DNA from: Microbulbifer donghaiensis
GTDB lineage: Bacteria; Pseudomonadota; Gammaproteobacteria; Pseudomonadales; Cellvibrionaceae
DNA: 64,000 nt
Direction of reading: 5' to 3'
Assembly: GCF_900129095.1 (NCBI RefSeq)
Contig: NZ_FQVA01000003.1
Location: 1-64,000, forward strand
A program made the translations under genes and the position numbers. Positions within the stretch are counted from its first letter, which is position 1, and each line of letters begins with the position of its first letter. Positions 9,766 through 19,213 of this stretch are shown in pieces. The notes under the pieces were generated by a model. The model worked only from the letters and a program-made list of their open reading frames with translations. It made no database searches and was not told the DNA's origin.

Positions 9766-10551
9766 ATGGATACGCGCCAACCCATTATTCTGACCGTCAC
9801 CCACCATGATCCCAGCGGCAGCGCCGGCATCGCCGCCGACACCGAAACTGCCGCCAGCCTCGGATGCCACTGCGCGTCGGTAGTCACCGCCATCAGCGTG
9901 GGCGATACCGGCGAGCTGCTCGGCGTGGCGCCGGTCGACGACAGCCTGTTGGTGGAACAGGCGCGCGCCGTGCTCGAGGATATGCCGGTCGCCGCAATCA
10001 AGGTCGGCTATCTCGGTTCGGTGGAAAATGTGCGCGCGCTGCACAGCGTGCTGCGCGACTACCCCAATATACCCGTCATTATCGATCCCGATGCCACCCT
10101 GGCCGACAAGGAGAGCTTGCTGGCACCACCGCTGTGGGAGGCGATGAGTACCCTACTGCTGCCCTATGCCACCATGGCCTGCCCCAACCGCCGCGAGGCG
10201 CGCGCGATGGCCCTGGAGGCGGATGTTTTCGACGCCATGGCGCAGGAGCTGCTCGAGAGCGGCTGCCGCTACCTGCTGCTGACCGGAGTGCCCTGCGAGC
10301 AGCAGCTGGAAAACCGCCTCTATGACGAGCGCGGCCTGATCCGCCAGTTCCACTGGGAGCGACTGCCACCGGCGGCCTACGGTGTCTGCGGCACCCTCGC
10401 CACCGCCATCGCCTGCCATATCGCCCACGGCCTCACCATTATCGAGGCGGTCAGCCGCAGCCAGCAGTTCACCTGGAGCGCCATCGCCGACAGCCGCCGG
10501 CTGGGCATGGGGCGGCCGATTCCGAACCGGCTTTTCTGGTGCAAACGCTAG
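9766..10551 (+). CDS. Divergent ThiD-family (hydroxymethylpyrimidine kinase) homologue
   Basis: A 261-aa ribokinase-fold protein of the HMP/HMP-P kinase family. The N-terminal substrate loop HHDPSGSAGIAADTET (residues 13-28) is close to canonical. The anion-hole/catalytic motif, normally GTGCTL or GSGCTL, reads GVCGTL at 206-211, so the usual cysteine position is glycine and Cys208 lies one residue earlier. In Pseudomonas thiD is followed by thiE then hemL; here thiE is absent and a structured repeat fills the gap. It may retain kinase activity, or be repurposed for another vitamin-B6-like substrate. Confidence 0.8.
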   Translation: MDTRQPIILTVTHHDPSGSAGIAADTETAASLGCHCASVVTAISVGDTGELLGVAPVDDSLLVEQARAVLEDMPVAAIKVGYLGSVENVRALHSVLRDYPNIPVIIDPDATLADKESLLAPPLWEAMSTLLLPYATMACPNRREARAMALEADVFDAMAQELLESGCRYLLLTGVPCEQQLENRLYDERGLIRQFHWERLPPAAYGVCGTLATAIACHIAHGLTIIEAVSRSQQFTWSAIADSRRLGMGRPIPNRLFWCKR

Positions 10552-10625
10552 GTTTCCTGGCTTTTAAGTCATGTCCCTCGCAAGCTCAAGCTTCCCGGCT
10601 TCGATCTGTAAAGAACGGCAGAGTC

Positions 10626-10763
10626 CAATGCGAAGGGTCTGATGCCGATGGCCTTTTGCGGGACTGTCGGCCGGAGGGACCCGGCCGACAAGCCTCCAGG
10701 GATGGATTTAGGGGCGGCGCCTAGCCCGTGTCCCGCAAAAGGCCATCGGTAGCAGGCCCGCCA
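10626..10763 (+). repeat. Structured intergenic repeat, copy A (forward)
   Basis: It begins CAATGCGAAG at 10626. Outer arms at about 10636-10664 and 10730-10758 pair over 26 of 29 positions. Inside lies a perfect 10-bp hairpin (10665-10674 with 10681-10690) with loop AGGGAC, then CCAGGGATGG at 10697-10706, with GGGA 23 nt after the loop GGGA. The element occupies most of the thiD-hemL gap (10552-10859), and nothing else was seen there. The same architecture recurs at 36841-36973 and 37028-37183; a shortened copy is at 35281-35379. Confidence 0.85.
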
Positions 10764-10859
10764 CCCAACCGTTTTATCGGCACGTTGTACCACTGGCACA
10801 TGGCCGCGATAATGGCTCGCCAGAATCCCAACCCAATCCCCAGTTTTTAAATGAGTCCT

Positions 10860-12143
10860 ATGAGCAAATCCGAACAACTCTTCGCCGAAGCCCAGAAAGT
10901 TATTCCCGGCGGTGTGAATTCACCGGTGCGCGCCTTCCGCGCGGTCGGCGGTACGCCGCTGTTTATCCAGCGCGCCGAAGGCGCCTACCTGTACGACGCC
11001 GACGGCAAGCGCTATATCGACTACGTGCAGTCCTGGGGGCCGATGGTGCTCGGCCACGCACACCCGGACGTGATTGAAGCCGTGGTGGAACAGGCGCAAT
11101 CCGGACTCAGCTTCGGCGCACCGACGGAGCTGGAGACCGAGCTTGCAGAAGAAGTCTGTCGCTTGTGGCCGAATATGGACCTGGTGCGCTTCGTCAGCTC
11201 CGGCACCGAGGCCACCATGAGCGCCATTCGCCTGGCGCGCGGCTACACCGGCCGCGATAAGATCGTCAAATTCGAGGGCTGCTACCACGGCCACTCCGAC
11301 TCGCTGCTGGTGAAGGCCGGTTCCGGCGCCCTGACGATGGGCGTGCCCTCGTCACCGGGCGTGCCGGCATCCCTGGCCGATCACACCATTACCCTGAACT
11401 ACAACGACGCCGACGGCGTACGCAAATGTTTCGATGAGATCGGCGACCAGATCGCCTGCATCATCGTCGAGCCGGTGGCCGGCAATATGAACTGCATCCC
11501 GCCGCTGCCCGGTTTCCTGGAGACCCTGCGCGAGGTCTGCGACCAGCACGGCGCCCTGCTGATCATCGACGAAGTGATGACCGGCTTCCGCGTCAGCCTG
11601 ACTGGCGCCCAGGGCCACTATGGCATCGAGGCTGACCTCACCACGCTCGGCAAGGTCATCGGCGGCGGCATGCCCGTCGGCGCCTTCGGCGGCAAGCGCG
11701 AAATCATGGAAAAGATCGCGCCGCTGGGTCCGGTCTACCAGGCCGGCACCCTGTCCGGTAACCCGATGGCAATGGTCGCCGGCCTAGAAACCCTGCGCCT
11801 GGTGCAGGAACCGGGCCTCTACGAGGAACTCACCGCCAAGACCGACCGCCTCGTCGAGGGCGTCCTGGCCGCGGCCAGGGAGGCCGGCATTCCCCTGACC
11901 GCCAACAAGGCCGGCAGCATGTTCGGATTCTTCTTCACCGATACGCCGCAGGTTTCCAACTACCAGCAGGTCATGGCCTGTGACACCGAGCGCTTCAACC
12001 GCTTCTTCCACGGCATGCTGGAAGAGGGGGTCTACCTGGCTCCGGCCTCCTATGAAGCCGGCTTTATGTCCGCGGCCCACAGTGACGAGGACATCGAGCA
12101 GACCATCGCCGCCGCGCGCCGGGTCTTCGCCCGACTCGCCTGA
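10860..12143 (+). CDS. hemL: Glutamate-1-semialdehyde 2,1-aminomutase
   Basis: PLP enzyme making 5-aminolevulinate, the first committed tetrapyrrole precursor (C5 route). From the second ATG the product is 427 aa and begins [19 protein letters not shown], as in Pseudomonas; an in-frame ATG at 10851 gives three more residues but has no Shine-Dalgarno sequence. Conserved blocks are [31 protein letters not shown], the [11 protein letters not shown] region, and the Schiff-base lysine in [10 protein letters not shown]. Transcription must pass or start beyond repeat copy A. Confidence 0.97.
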   Translation: MSKSEQLFAEAQKVIPGGVNSPVRAFRAVGGTPLFIQRAEGAYLYDADGKRYIDYVQSWGPMVLGHAHPDVIEAVVEQAQSGLSFGAPTELETELAEEVCRLWPNMDLVRFVSSGTEATMSAIRLARGYTGRDKIVKFEGCYHGHSDSLLVKAGSGALTMGVPSSPGVPASLADHTITLNYNDADGVRKCFDEIGDQIACIIVEPVAGNMNCIPPLPGFLETLREVCDQHGALLIIDEVMTGFRVSLTGAQGHYGIEADLTTLGKVIGGGMPVGAFGGKREIMEKIAPLGPVYQAGTLSGNPMAMVAGLETLRLVQEPGLYEELTAKTDRLVEGVLAAAREAGIPLTANKAGSMFGFFFTDTPQVSNYQQVMACDTERFNRFFHGMLEEGVYLAPASYEAGFMSAAHSDEDIEQTIAAARRVFARLA

Positions 12144-12234
12144 TCGCTCTTCGCTCGACGCCCGCCCCAACAGGGAGCGGGCGCACCTTCCACCACATAA
12201 GAGTCCGCGACTGCACATTGCCGTGCGAAAAGCA

Positions 12235-12263
12235 TTGCATTCACCGCCGTTGCGCCCTATAAA
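12235..12263 (+). promoter_or_regulatory. Sigma70 promoter of the benE-gntR unit
   Basis: TTGCAT (12235-12240), 17-bp spacer, TATAAA (12258-12263). The predicted start site falls inside the first GntR-type operator. The mRNA leader would be only about 25 nt, with AAAGG serving as ribosome-binding site 8-9 nt before the GTG start. Confidence 0.65.
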
Positions 12264-12293
12264 AATGTATACATTTTATAAAAGGTATACATT
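12262..12293 (+). promoter_or_regulatory. Two GntR-type operators overlapping the transcription and translation start
   Basis: Operator 1 (12262-12277) is a 16-bp perfect palindrome centred on ATGTATACAT. Operator 2 (12282-12293), AAGGTATACATT, matches 11 of 12 bases of AATGTATACATT in operator 1. Centres are 18 bp apart, and operator 2 ends at the base before the GTG start. TGTATACA-type palindromes are usual targets of FadR/VanR-subfamily GntR repressors, and such a gene is the second cistron, so autorepression is likely. Confidence 0.7.
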
Positions 12294-13469
12294 GTGGCGC
12301 GTTCCCTACTGGCGGATACCAGCCTGTCTACAGTCAGCGCCGGCTTCGTCGCCGTGCTCGTCGGCATTGCCAGCTCGGTGGCCATCGTCTTCGAAGCGGC
12401 CCGCGCCGCCGGTGCCGACGAGGCGATGATGGCGTCCTGGATCGGCGCCCTGGGTCTGGGCATGGGGCTGACCTGCATCGCCTTTTCCTGGTATTACCGC
12501 GCGCCGGTGATCACCGCCTGGTCCACGCCGGGCGCCGCGCTGCTGGCAACCGGCCTGGTCGGCGTGCCGATGGCCGAGGCCGTGGGGGCATTTGTGTTCA
12601 GTGCGCTGCTGACCCTGCTTGTCGGGTTGTCTGGCACCTTTGACAAGGTCATGCGGAGAATCCCCATACCGATCGCCAGTGCCATGCTCGCCGGTATTCT
12701 GGTGCAATTCGGCCTGTCCGTTTTCACATCACTGCAGAGCAATCCACTGCTGGTCGGCGCCATGCTGCTCACCTATCTCCTCGGCCGCCGCTGGCTGCCC
12801 CGCTACGCAATCATCCTGGTGCTGGCGGTCGGGTTTGCACTCTGCTGGCCGCTGGGACTGATTCATGTCGATCAGCTGCAGTGGGCACCCGGCCGGCCGA
12901 TCGCAATAGTGCCGCGATTCGAATTGTCGACGCTGCTCGGTGTCGGCCTGCCGCTGTTTATCGTCACCATGACCTCACAGAATATTCCCGGCGTGGCCAC
13001 CCTGCGGGCGAGTGGTTACGGGCAGGTGCCGGTTTCACCGGTCATCAGCGGCACCGGGCTGACGTCGCTGTTGCTGACACCGTTCGGCGGCTTCGCCTTC
13101 AATCTCGCCGCCATTACCGCTGCCATCTGCACTGGCCCGGAGGCACATGCGGATCCGGCCCGGCGCTACACTGCGGGCATCGCCGCCGGAGTTTTCTATC
13201 TGCTCGTGGGGCTCAGTGGCGCCAGCGTCGTGGCCTTGTTCAGTGCCTTTCCCCAGGCGCTGATCGCGAGCCTGGCCGGCCTGGCACTGATCGGCACCAT
13301 CGGTTCCAGTCTCGCCAGTGCGACCGGCGATGCCGACAGCCGCGAAGCGGCCCTGATCACTTTCCTGATCACCGCCTCCGGCGCGAGTTTCTTCGGCATC
13401 GGCGCCGCCTTCTGGGGATTGCTCGGTGGGCTGGTAAGCTACTGGCTTTTTCGGCGGGGCAATCCGTGA
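12294..13469 (+). CDS. BenE-family benzoate/H+ symporter-like transporter
   Basis: A 391-aa polytopic membrane protein with about 11-12 hydrophobic segments. BenE-family features are an early APVITAWSTPGAALL block, a RRIPIPIASAMLAGIL segment, a central TMTSQNIPGVA motif, and GGFAFNLAAITAAICTG. It probably imports an aromatic or small organic acid with protons; the substrate is not shown, as no catabolic genes are adjacent. The start is a GTG immediately after the second operator. Its TGA overlaps the GTG of the gntR gene, so the two are translationally coupled. Confidence 0.85.
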   Translation: MARSLLADTSLSTVSAGFVAVLVGIASSVAIVFEAARAAGADEAMMASWIGALGLGMGLTCIAFSWYYRAPVITAWSTPGAALLATGLVGVPMAEAVGAFVFSALLTLLVGLSGTFDKVMRRIPIPIASAMLAGILVQFGLSVFTSLQSNPLLVGAMLLTYLLGRRWLPRYAIILVLAVGFALCWPLGLIHVDQLQWAPGRPIAIVPRFELSTLLGVGLPLFIVTMTSQNIPGVATLRASGYGQVPVSPVISGTGLTSLLLTPFGGFAFNLAAITAAICTGPEAHADPARRYTAGIAAGVFYLLVGLSGASVVALFSAFPQALIASLAGLALIGTIGSSLASATGDADSREAALITFLITASGASFFGIGAAFWGLLGGLVSYWLFRRGNP

Positions 13470-14092
13470 GTCTCTACCAGCGTATCAAGGAGGATCTACT
13501 GCGGGGCCGTTTCGCGCCGGGCCAGGTGCTGAAGCAGACGGAGCTGGCGGAACTCTATGACGTCAGCCGCATTCCGGTGCGCGACGCCGTGCAGCAACTG
13601 AAGAGTGAAGGCTGGCTCACCGGCCACGGCAAGCGCGGCGTGGCGGTACCGCGCTTCGACCCACTCGAGGTCGAAGACCTGTACCTGATGCGGATGCGCC
13701 TGGAGCCACTGCTGCAGACACTGGCGGCCCCGCAGTTGAACGCGGAAACCCTCGGCCGCGCCAGGGACATTCTCGACCGCATGGATGCCGACCCGACACT
13801 TCCGGCTGCGGAGATCGGTGCGCTCAACTGGGCGTTTCACGCCTGCCTGTACAAGGCCGCCGCGCGTCCGACACTGTTTGCCACCGTGGAGCAACTGCAC
13901 CGGCAGTGCGAGCGCTATATCGGCTACCAGTCCCGCAGCCTCGATTACCAGCGCACCAGCCAGCGCGAGCACTACGCGATTCTCGACGCGCTGCAGCGCG
14001 GCGACAGCGAGACGGCCGCTTCACTGCTGGAACAGCATGTCGCCGCCGCCGGGCAGCAACTGGCGGAATTCCTGCGCGCACGCTGCGATTGA
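13466..14092 (+). CDS. GntR-family transcriptional regulator (FadR/FCD subfamily)
   Basis: A 208-aa regulator. The N-terminal winged HTH (about residues 5-68) has LYQRIKEDLLRGRFAPGQ, LAELYDVSRIPVRDAVQQL and the wing LTGHGKRGVAVP. The C-terminal all-helical FCD ligand-binding domain has RMRLEPLL, the metal-site-like NWAFHACLY, and REHYAILDAL. Start is the GTG at 13466 overlapping the transporter stop; the upstream extension of the frame is antisense-like coding inside the transporter. It likely binds the two operators upstream and responds to the transported substrate. Confidence 0.88.
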   Translation: MSLYQRIKEDLLRGRFAPGQVLKQTELAELYDVSRIPVRDAVQQLKSEGWLTGHGKRGVAVPRFDPLEVEDLYLMRMRLEPLLQTLAAPQLNAETLGRARDILDRMDADPTLPAAEIGALNWAFHACLYKAAARPTLFATVEQLHRQCERYIGYQSRSLDYQRTSQREHYAILDALQRGDSETAASLLEQHVAAAGQQLAEFLRARCD

Positions 14093-14192
14093 CGCGCACT
14101 TCGGGTAAACGGCCGGGCCCCTGCACGGCCGGGCCCCTGGCTAGCAGTCTCCAGTTTGCCGCGGCCGCGGTGCCGCCTCCGTTTTGTTATGA

Positions 14193-15275
<1,083 letters not shown>

Positions 15276-15296
15276 TGGAACATCGAGCCAGCGGCC

Positions 15297-17948
15297 TCAG
15301 GGCCACTGGTCTTCCTCTTCAATAGGCCAGGGCTCGGCTTCCTCGATCGGAACGCCCTGCTGGCGGCTGCGGCGCAGCTCTTCCTCGCGGCGCAGTCGCT
15401 CCTCCAGAATACGCCGCTCCTCTTCGGCGCGCCGCTCCTCTTGCAGATACAGATCTTCCTCGGTGCGCGGGAGTTGCATTGGCTCCTCTTCGAACTGCGG
15501 CACCTGTTGCATTTCGTCATCGCGTCGCAACTGCTCCTGCATCTGGCGCTCGCGCTCCTCGCGGCGCTGCTGCTCACGGGGATCGACACCCCAGCCGGGG
15601 GTCATTTCCTCGCGCGGCGCCGCCTCATCCTGCTGCTGCTCATCGCCGAACAGGTCGCGGAACCAGCGCCAGCGGTCGCGCCCGGCGCACTCCGGCGCCG
15701 GCTGCAGTTTCGTTTCATAGGAGAAGGGCAATTCAGTGCCACCGCGACAGTACTCGGGATTCATATACTGGCCGCGCGCGTTCACCTGTTTGAGCTCGAC
15801 TCCGCGGGGCGCATCGACGGTGCCGTGGCGGTGAGGCAGGTGGCGCATGATGTCGGCCCAGACGGTCAATGCACCGGTAGAGCCGGTCAGACCGGTGCGC
15901 TCATTGTCGTCGCGCCCCAGCCAGACCACCGCGGTGATGTCCGGAGAGAAGCCGGCAAACCAGCTGTCGCGGTAGTCATTGGTGGTGCCGGTCTTGCCGG
16001 CGAAAGCGACGCTGCTGGGCAGGCTGTTGTAGGCACGGCGGCCGGTGCCCTGGCGCATGACCTGCTCCAGACCGAAGCGCAGCAGATAGGCGGGCACGGG
16101 ATCCACGCCGCGATTGGCGCGCCGGCGGAAATGCTGTACCTGTTCGCCGTCGGCATCGGAGACTGCCAGCAGTGTGCGCGGATCTACATGCTCCCCGCCA
16201 TTGGCGATGGTCTGGTACATGTCTGCCACCTCAAACGGGGTCAGTTCCACCGCACCCAGCAACATCGCCGGTACGCGCGGCAGGTTCGCCTGCACACCGA
16301 GGCGGCGGATAGTCTGGCGCACATTTTCCAGCCCCAGGTCCAGCCCCAGACGCGCGGTCGCCTGGTTGTAGGATTTAGCCAGCGCCACATACAGGGGTAC
16401 CTGGCCGTGGGCGCGCTTGTCGAAATTCTGCGGCATCCACACTTCGTCGTTGGCACCCTCGATACGAAGCGGCGCGTCGTCGATCAGCGTTGCGAGGTTG
16501 TAATCGAAGGGGCGTTCCAGCGCGGTCAGATAGACCGCCGGTTTGATCAGCGAGCCCACCTGACGCCGCGCCTCGAGGGCGCGGTTGAATCCGGGGAAGT
16601 GGGGGCGGCGGTCACCGACCATCGCGAGGACGTTGCCGGTTTCGTTGTCGAGCACGACCGTAGCGGCCTGCAGCGAATCCTGCTGAATGCCGCGATCCTT
16701 TTCCAGGCGGGCCGCGCCTTCACTGATCGCATCTTCCGTCAGCTTCTGAACCGACGGCGCCAGTGTCGTGTAGACCCGCAGGCCGGCGGTGCGCAGTTCT
16801 TCATAGGAATAGTAGGGACGCAGCTCCGCCAGCAGGCGCTCGGTAAACGCCGGATAGGGGTTCTGCGCGGCGGCGCCGGCACTGGCAACCTCCAGCGGCT
16901 TGGCGCTGTAGATTTCGTGCTGCTCGACTGTGATCAGGCCCTGCTTCTGCATCAGGTCGAGCACGGTATTGCGCCGTTCCAGCGCCCGCTTCGGGTTGCG
17001 CCAGGGATTGTAATAGGAGGCGCCCTTGGCCAGCCCGACCAACAGCGCTATCTGGTGCGGCTCCAGGGTATCCAGCGGCTTCTGGAAATAAAACTCAGAC
17101 GCCAGGCCGAAGCCGTAGATGGCGCGACTGCCCTGCTGCCCCAACCAAACCTCGTTGATGTACTCCTGCAGTATGTAGGCCTTTTCGTAGTGCATCTCCA
17201 TCAGCACGGCCATCAGCGCTTCGTTGAACTTGCGCCACAGGCTCGGCTTGTGGTCGAAGAAGATGTTTTTCACCAGCTGCTGGGTGATCGTGGAACCGCC
17301 CTGCACCACTTCGCCGGCCTTGAAATTGGCGACCATGGCGCGCGCGATACCGCGGGGCGACACGCCGAAGTGATGCAGGAAGTCCTGGTCCTCCACCGCG
17401 ATCAGCGTATTGGCCAACAGCGGCGGAATTTCGGCGAAACGCACCGGGTTGCGATCGTCGCCACCGCCGAGCAGAGTACCGATATTGGCGGCATCGAGGC
17501 GGAACTCCTTCAAACGCTCGCCATTGTTGCCGCGCAGATTGCTGATTTCGTCGTTGCGCAGGCGGAAGCTGACCACCGCGGCGGGCTCGCGGCCATCCGC
17601 GTGAACGAAATCCCGGCGCCAGACACGGTAGTCCATGCCTTCCCGGCTCCAGTGTCCCGGTTCGGACAGGGTGCCCTGTTCGCTGTAATTGAGCGCCTCG
17701 AACTCCGCCCGCAGCTCATCCGGGCGCATGACCATGCCCTCCCGCAGAATCAGCGGGCGCGCGAACACCCGCGCCGGCAACTGGTACTGGCGACTCTCGA
17801 GTCGATGGCGCAGCTGCACATCCAGGTAGACCATGTAGCCGGCCAGCGCCAGGCCACCCACCAGGGCCAGCAGGCCGAGCCTGACCATCCAGCGGTGTAG
17901 TCTTCCCGGTTTAGACGCGTTGCTGCGCCGGCGTTTTGTCGCTGCCAT
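15297..17948 (-). CDS. mrcB: Penicillin-binding protein 1B, bifunctional transglycosylase/transpeptidase
   Basis: An 883-aa class A PBP making and cross-linking peptidoglycan. One transmembrane helix lies at residues 22-46. The glycosyltransferase-51 domain (about 165-335) has the catalytic Glu196 in AVEDQDF, and GGSTITQQLVKN follows. The transpeptidase domain (about 420-720) has SLIK (Ser476), SYN (526-528) and KTG (652-654). From about residue 770 to the end is a glutamate- and arginine-rich, low-complexity tail of roughly 114 residues, longer than the E. coli enzyme (844 aa). Convergent with hemB. Confidence 0.96.
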   Translation of the reverse strand: MAATKRRRSNASKPGRLHRWMVRLGLLALVGGLALAGYMVYLDVQLRHRLESRQYQLPARVFARPLILREGMVMRPDELRAEFEALNYSEQGTLSEPGHWSREGMDYRVWRRDFVHADGREPAAVVSFRLRNDEISNLRGNNGERLKEFRLDAANIGTLLGGGDDRNPVRFAEIPPLLANTLIAVEDQDFLHHFGVSPRGIARAMVANFKAGEVVQGGSTITQQLVKNIFFDHKPSLWRKFNEALMAVLMEMHYEKAYILQEYINEVWLGQQGSRAIYGFGLASEFYFQKPLDTLEPHQIALLVGLAKGASYYNPWRNPKRALERRNTVLDLMQKQGLITVEQHEIYSAKPLEVASAGAAAQNPYPAFTERLLAELRPYYSYEELRTAGLRVYTTLAPSVQKLTEDAISEGAARLEKDRGIQQDSLQAATVVLDNETGNVLAMVGDRRPHFPGFNRALEARRQVGSLIKPAVYLTALERPFDYNLATLIDDAPLRIEGANDEVWMPQNFDKRAHGQVPLYVALAKSYNQATARLGLDLGLENVRQTIRRLGVQANLPRVPAMLLGAVELTPFEVADMYQTIANGGEHVDPRTLLAVSDADGEQVQHFRRRANRGVDPVPAYLLRFGLEQVMRQGTGRRAYNSLPSSVAFAGKTGTTNDYRDSWFAGFSPDITAVVWLGRDDNERTGLTGSTGALTVWADIMRHLPHRHGTVDAPRGVELKQVNARGQYMNPEYCRGGTELPFSYETKLQPAPECAGRDRWRWFRDLFGDEQQQDEAAPREEMTPGWGVDPREQQRREERERQMQEQLRRDDEMQQVPQFEEEPMQLPRTEEDLYLQEERRAEEERRILEERLRREEELRRSRQQGVPIEEAEPWPIEEEDQWP

Positions 17949-18165
17949 ACAGATGCAATACCAAGCTACTAAATCAACTATAGATAGGTGCCATTCCCAC
18001 GTATTCGAGGATTGACCGCTATTTCGGCCCAGAAGTTCACTGGGACAGGGGTCGGGCCTTTATAAGGTCTGTGCGGTACAAGTCAAACCCACCGCCTTGC
18101 ACTTGCCCCCGAGCTGGCCATAATGCGCCGGGAAAAGCTCGCAAAACAGCCCGAAAAGGACAGAC

Positions 18166-19164
18166 ATGCACCAATACGATCTTTACGGCATCGGCGCCGC
18201 CCTGCTCGACACGGAAATCGAGGTTTCCGACGGCGACCTGGAGATACTCGGGGTCGACAAGGGGGTAATGACTCTCGTGGACGACGCTCGCCAGCAGCAA
18301 CTGGTCGATGACCTGCGGGATCACCTGGTGACCGCCAAACGGGCCTGCGGCGGCTCCGGCGCCAATACCGTCATTGCCGCCAGCTATTTCGGTCTGCGCA
18401 CTTTCTACTCCTGCAAGGTGGCGGCGGACGATAACGGCGATTTCTATCGCGCCAATCTCACCAGCGCCGGTGTCGCCTATCCGGCCACGCTGCAGGAAGC
18501 CGACGGCGGCACCACCGGCAAATGCCTGGTGTTGATCACGCCGGACGCCGAGCGCAGCATGAACACCTACCTGGGTATCAGCGAGCAGCTGTCTGTCGGC
18601 GAACTGGATTCCTCCGCACTGAGCGCTTCCCGCTGGGCCTATATCGAGGGTTACCTGGTGTCCTCCGCCAGCGGCCGGGCAGCGGCCATAACCCTGCGTG
18701 AGCAGGCGGAAAAAGCGGGGGTCAAGACGGCCCTCAGCCTGTCTGACCCGGCGATGGTGCAGCATTTCGGCGACGGCCTGCGGGAGATGATCGGCAGCGG
18801 CGTGGACATGCTGTTCTGCAACCGCGACGAGGCCATCGCCTTTACCGGCACCAACTCCGTCGACGCCGCGGCGCAGGCCCTGCGTCGCTACTGCCGCAGC
18901 TTTGCCATTACCCTCGGGGCCGAAGGTGCACTGCTGTGGGATGGGGAGCAACAGTATCGGGTGGCGAGCCCCGATGTGCACGCGATCGACACCAACGGCG
19001 CGGGCGACATGTTCGCCGGGGCATTCCTCTACGGCATCAACCGCGACTTGTCCTTCACCGATGCCGGCGAGCTGGCATGCCGGGCGGCGGCGCAGGTAGT
19101 CAGTCAGTACGGGCCGAGATTGCGGGCCGAACAGCACTCTGAACTGCTGGCACCGGTAGTTTAG
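18166..19164 (+). CDS. PfkB-family carbohydrate/nucleoside kinase (adenosine kinase-like)
   Basis: A 332-aa ribokinase-fold kinase. The N-terminal glycine motif CGGSGANTVIAASYFG and the C-terminal catalytic motif DTNGAGDMFAGAF (Asp as base) are intact. Family neighbours in marine gammaproteobacteria are annotated as adenosine or inosine/guanosine kinases, but substrate choice cannot be read from the sequence. The ATG follows AAAGGACAGAC. The gene stands alone between mrcB (divergent) and the convergent PAS-GGDEF-EAL gene. Confidence 0.88.
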   Translation: MHQYDLYGIGAALLDTEIEVSDGDLEILGVDKGVMTLVDDARQQQLVDDLRDHLVTAKRACGGSGANTVIAASYFGLRTFYSCKVAADDNGDFYRANLTSAGVAYPATLQEADGGTTGKCLVLITPDAERSMNTYLGISEQLSVGELDSSALSASRWAYIEGYLVSSASGRAAAITLREQAEKAGVKTALSLSDPAMVQHFGDGLREMIGSGVDMLFCNRDEAIAFTGTNSVDAAAQALRRYCRSFAITLGAEGALLWDGEQQYRVASPDVHAIDTNGAGDMFAGAFLYGINRDLSFTDAGELACRAAAQVVSQYGPRLRAEQHSELLAPVV

Positions 19165-19213
19165 CGGCGGATTGGCAATCGGGGGCGCCTCGAGTGCGCC
19201 CTTGTGAGCCGAC

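Noticed and set aside
10569-10877. Small ORFs within the repeat elements sharing a SAGSLRPTVPQ stretch
   Set aside because: The shared peptide comes from the repeated inner hairpin translated by chance; reading frames are interrupted differently in each copy and lack ribosome sites.
15441-17900. Long open frame opposite mrcB (over 800 codons)
   Set aside because: It mirrors the PBP1B codons on the other strand in a GC-rich genome and shows no domain motif; the minus-strand gene has full catalytic motifs.
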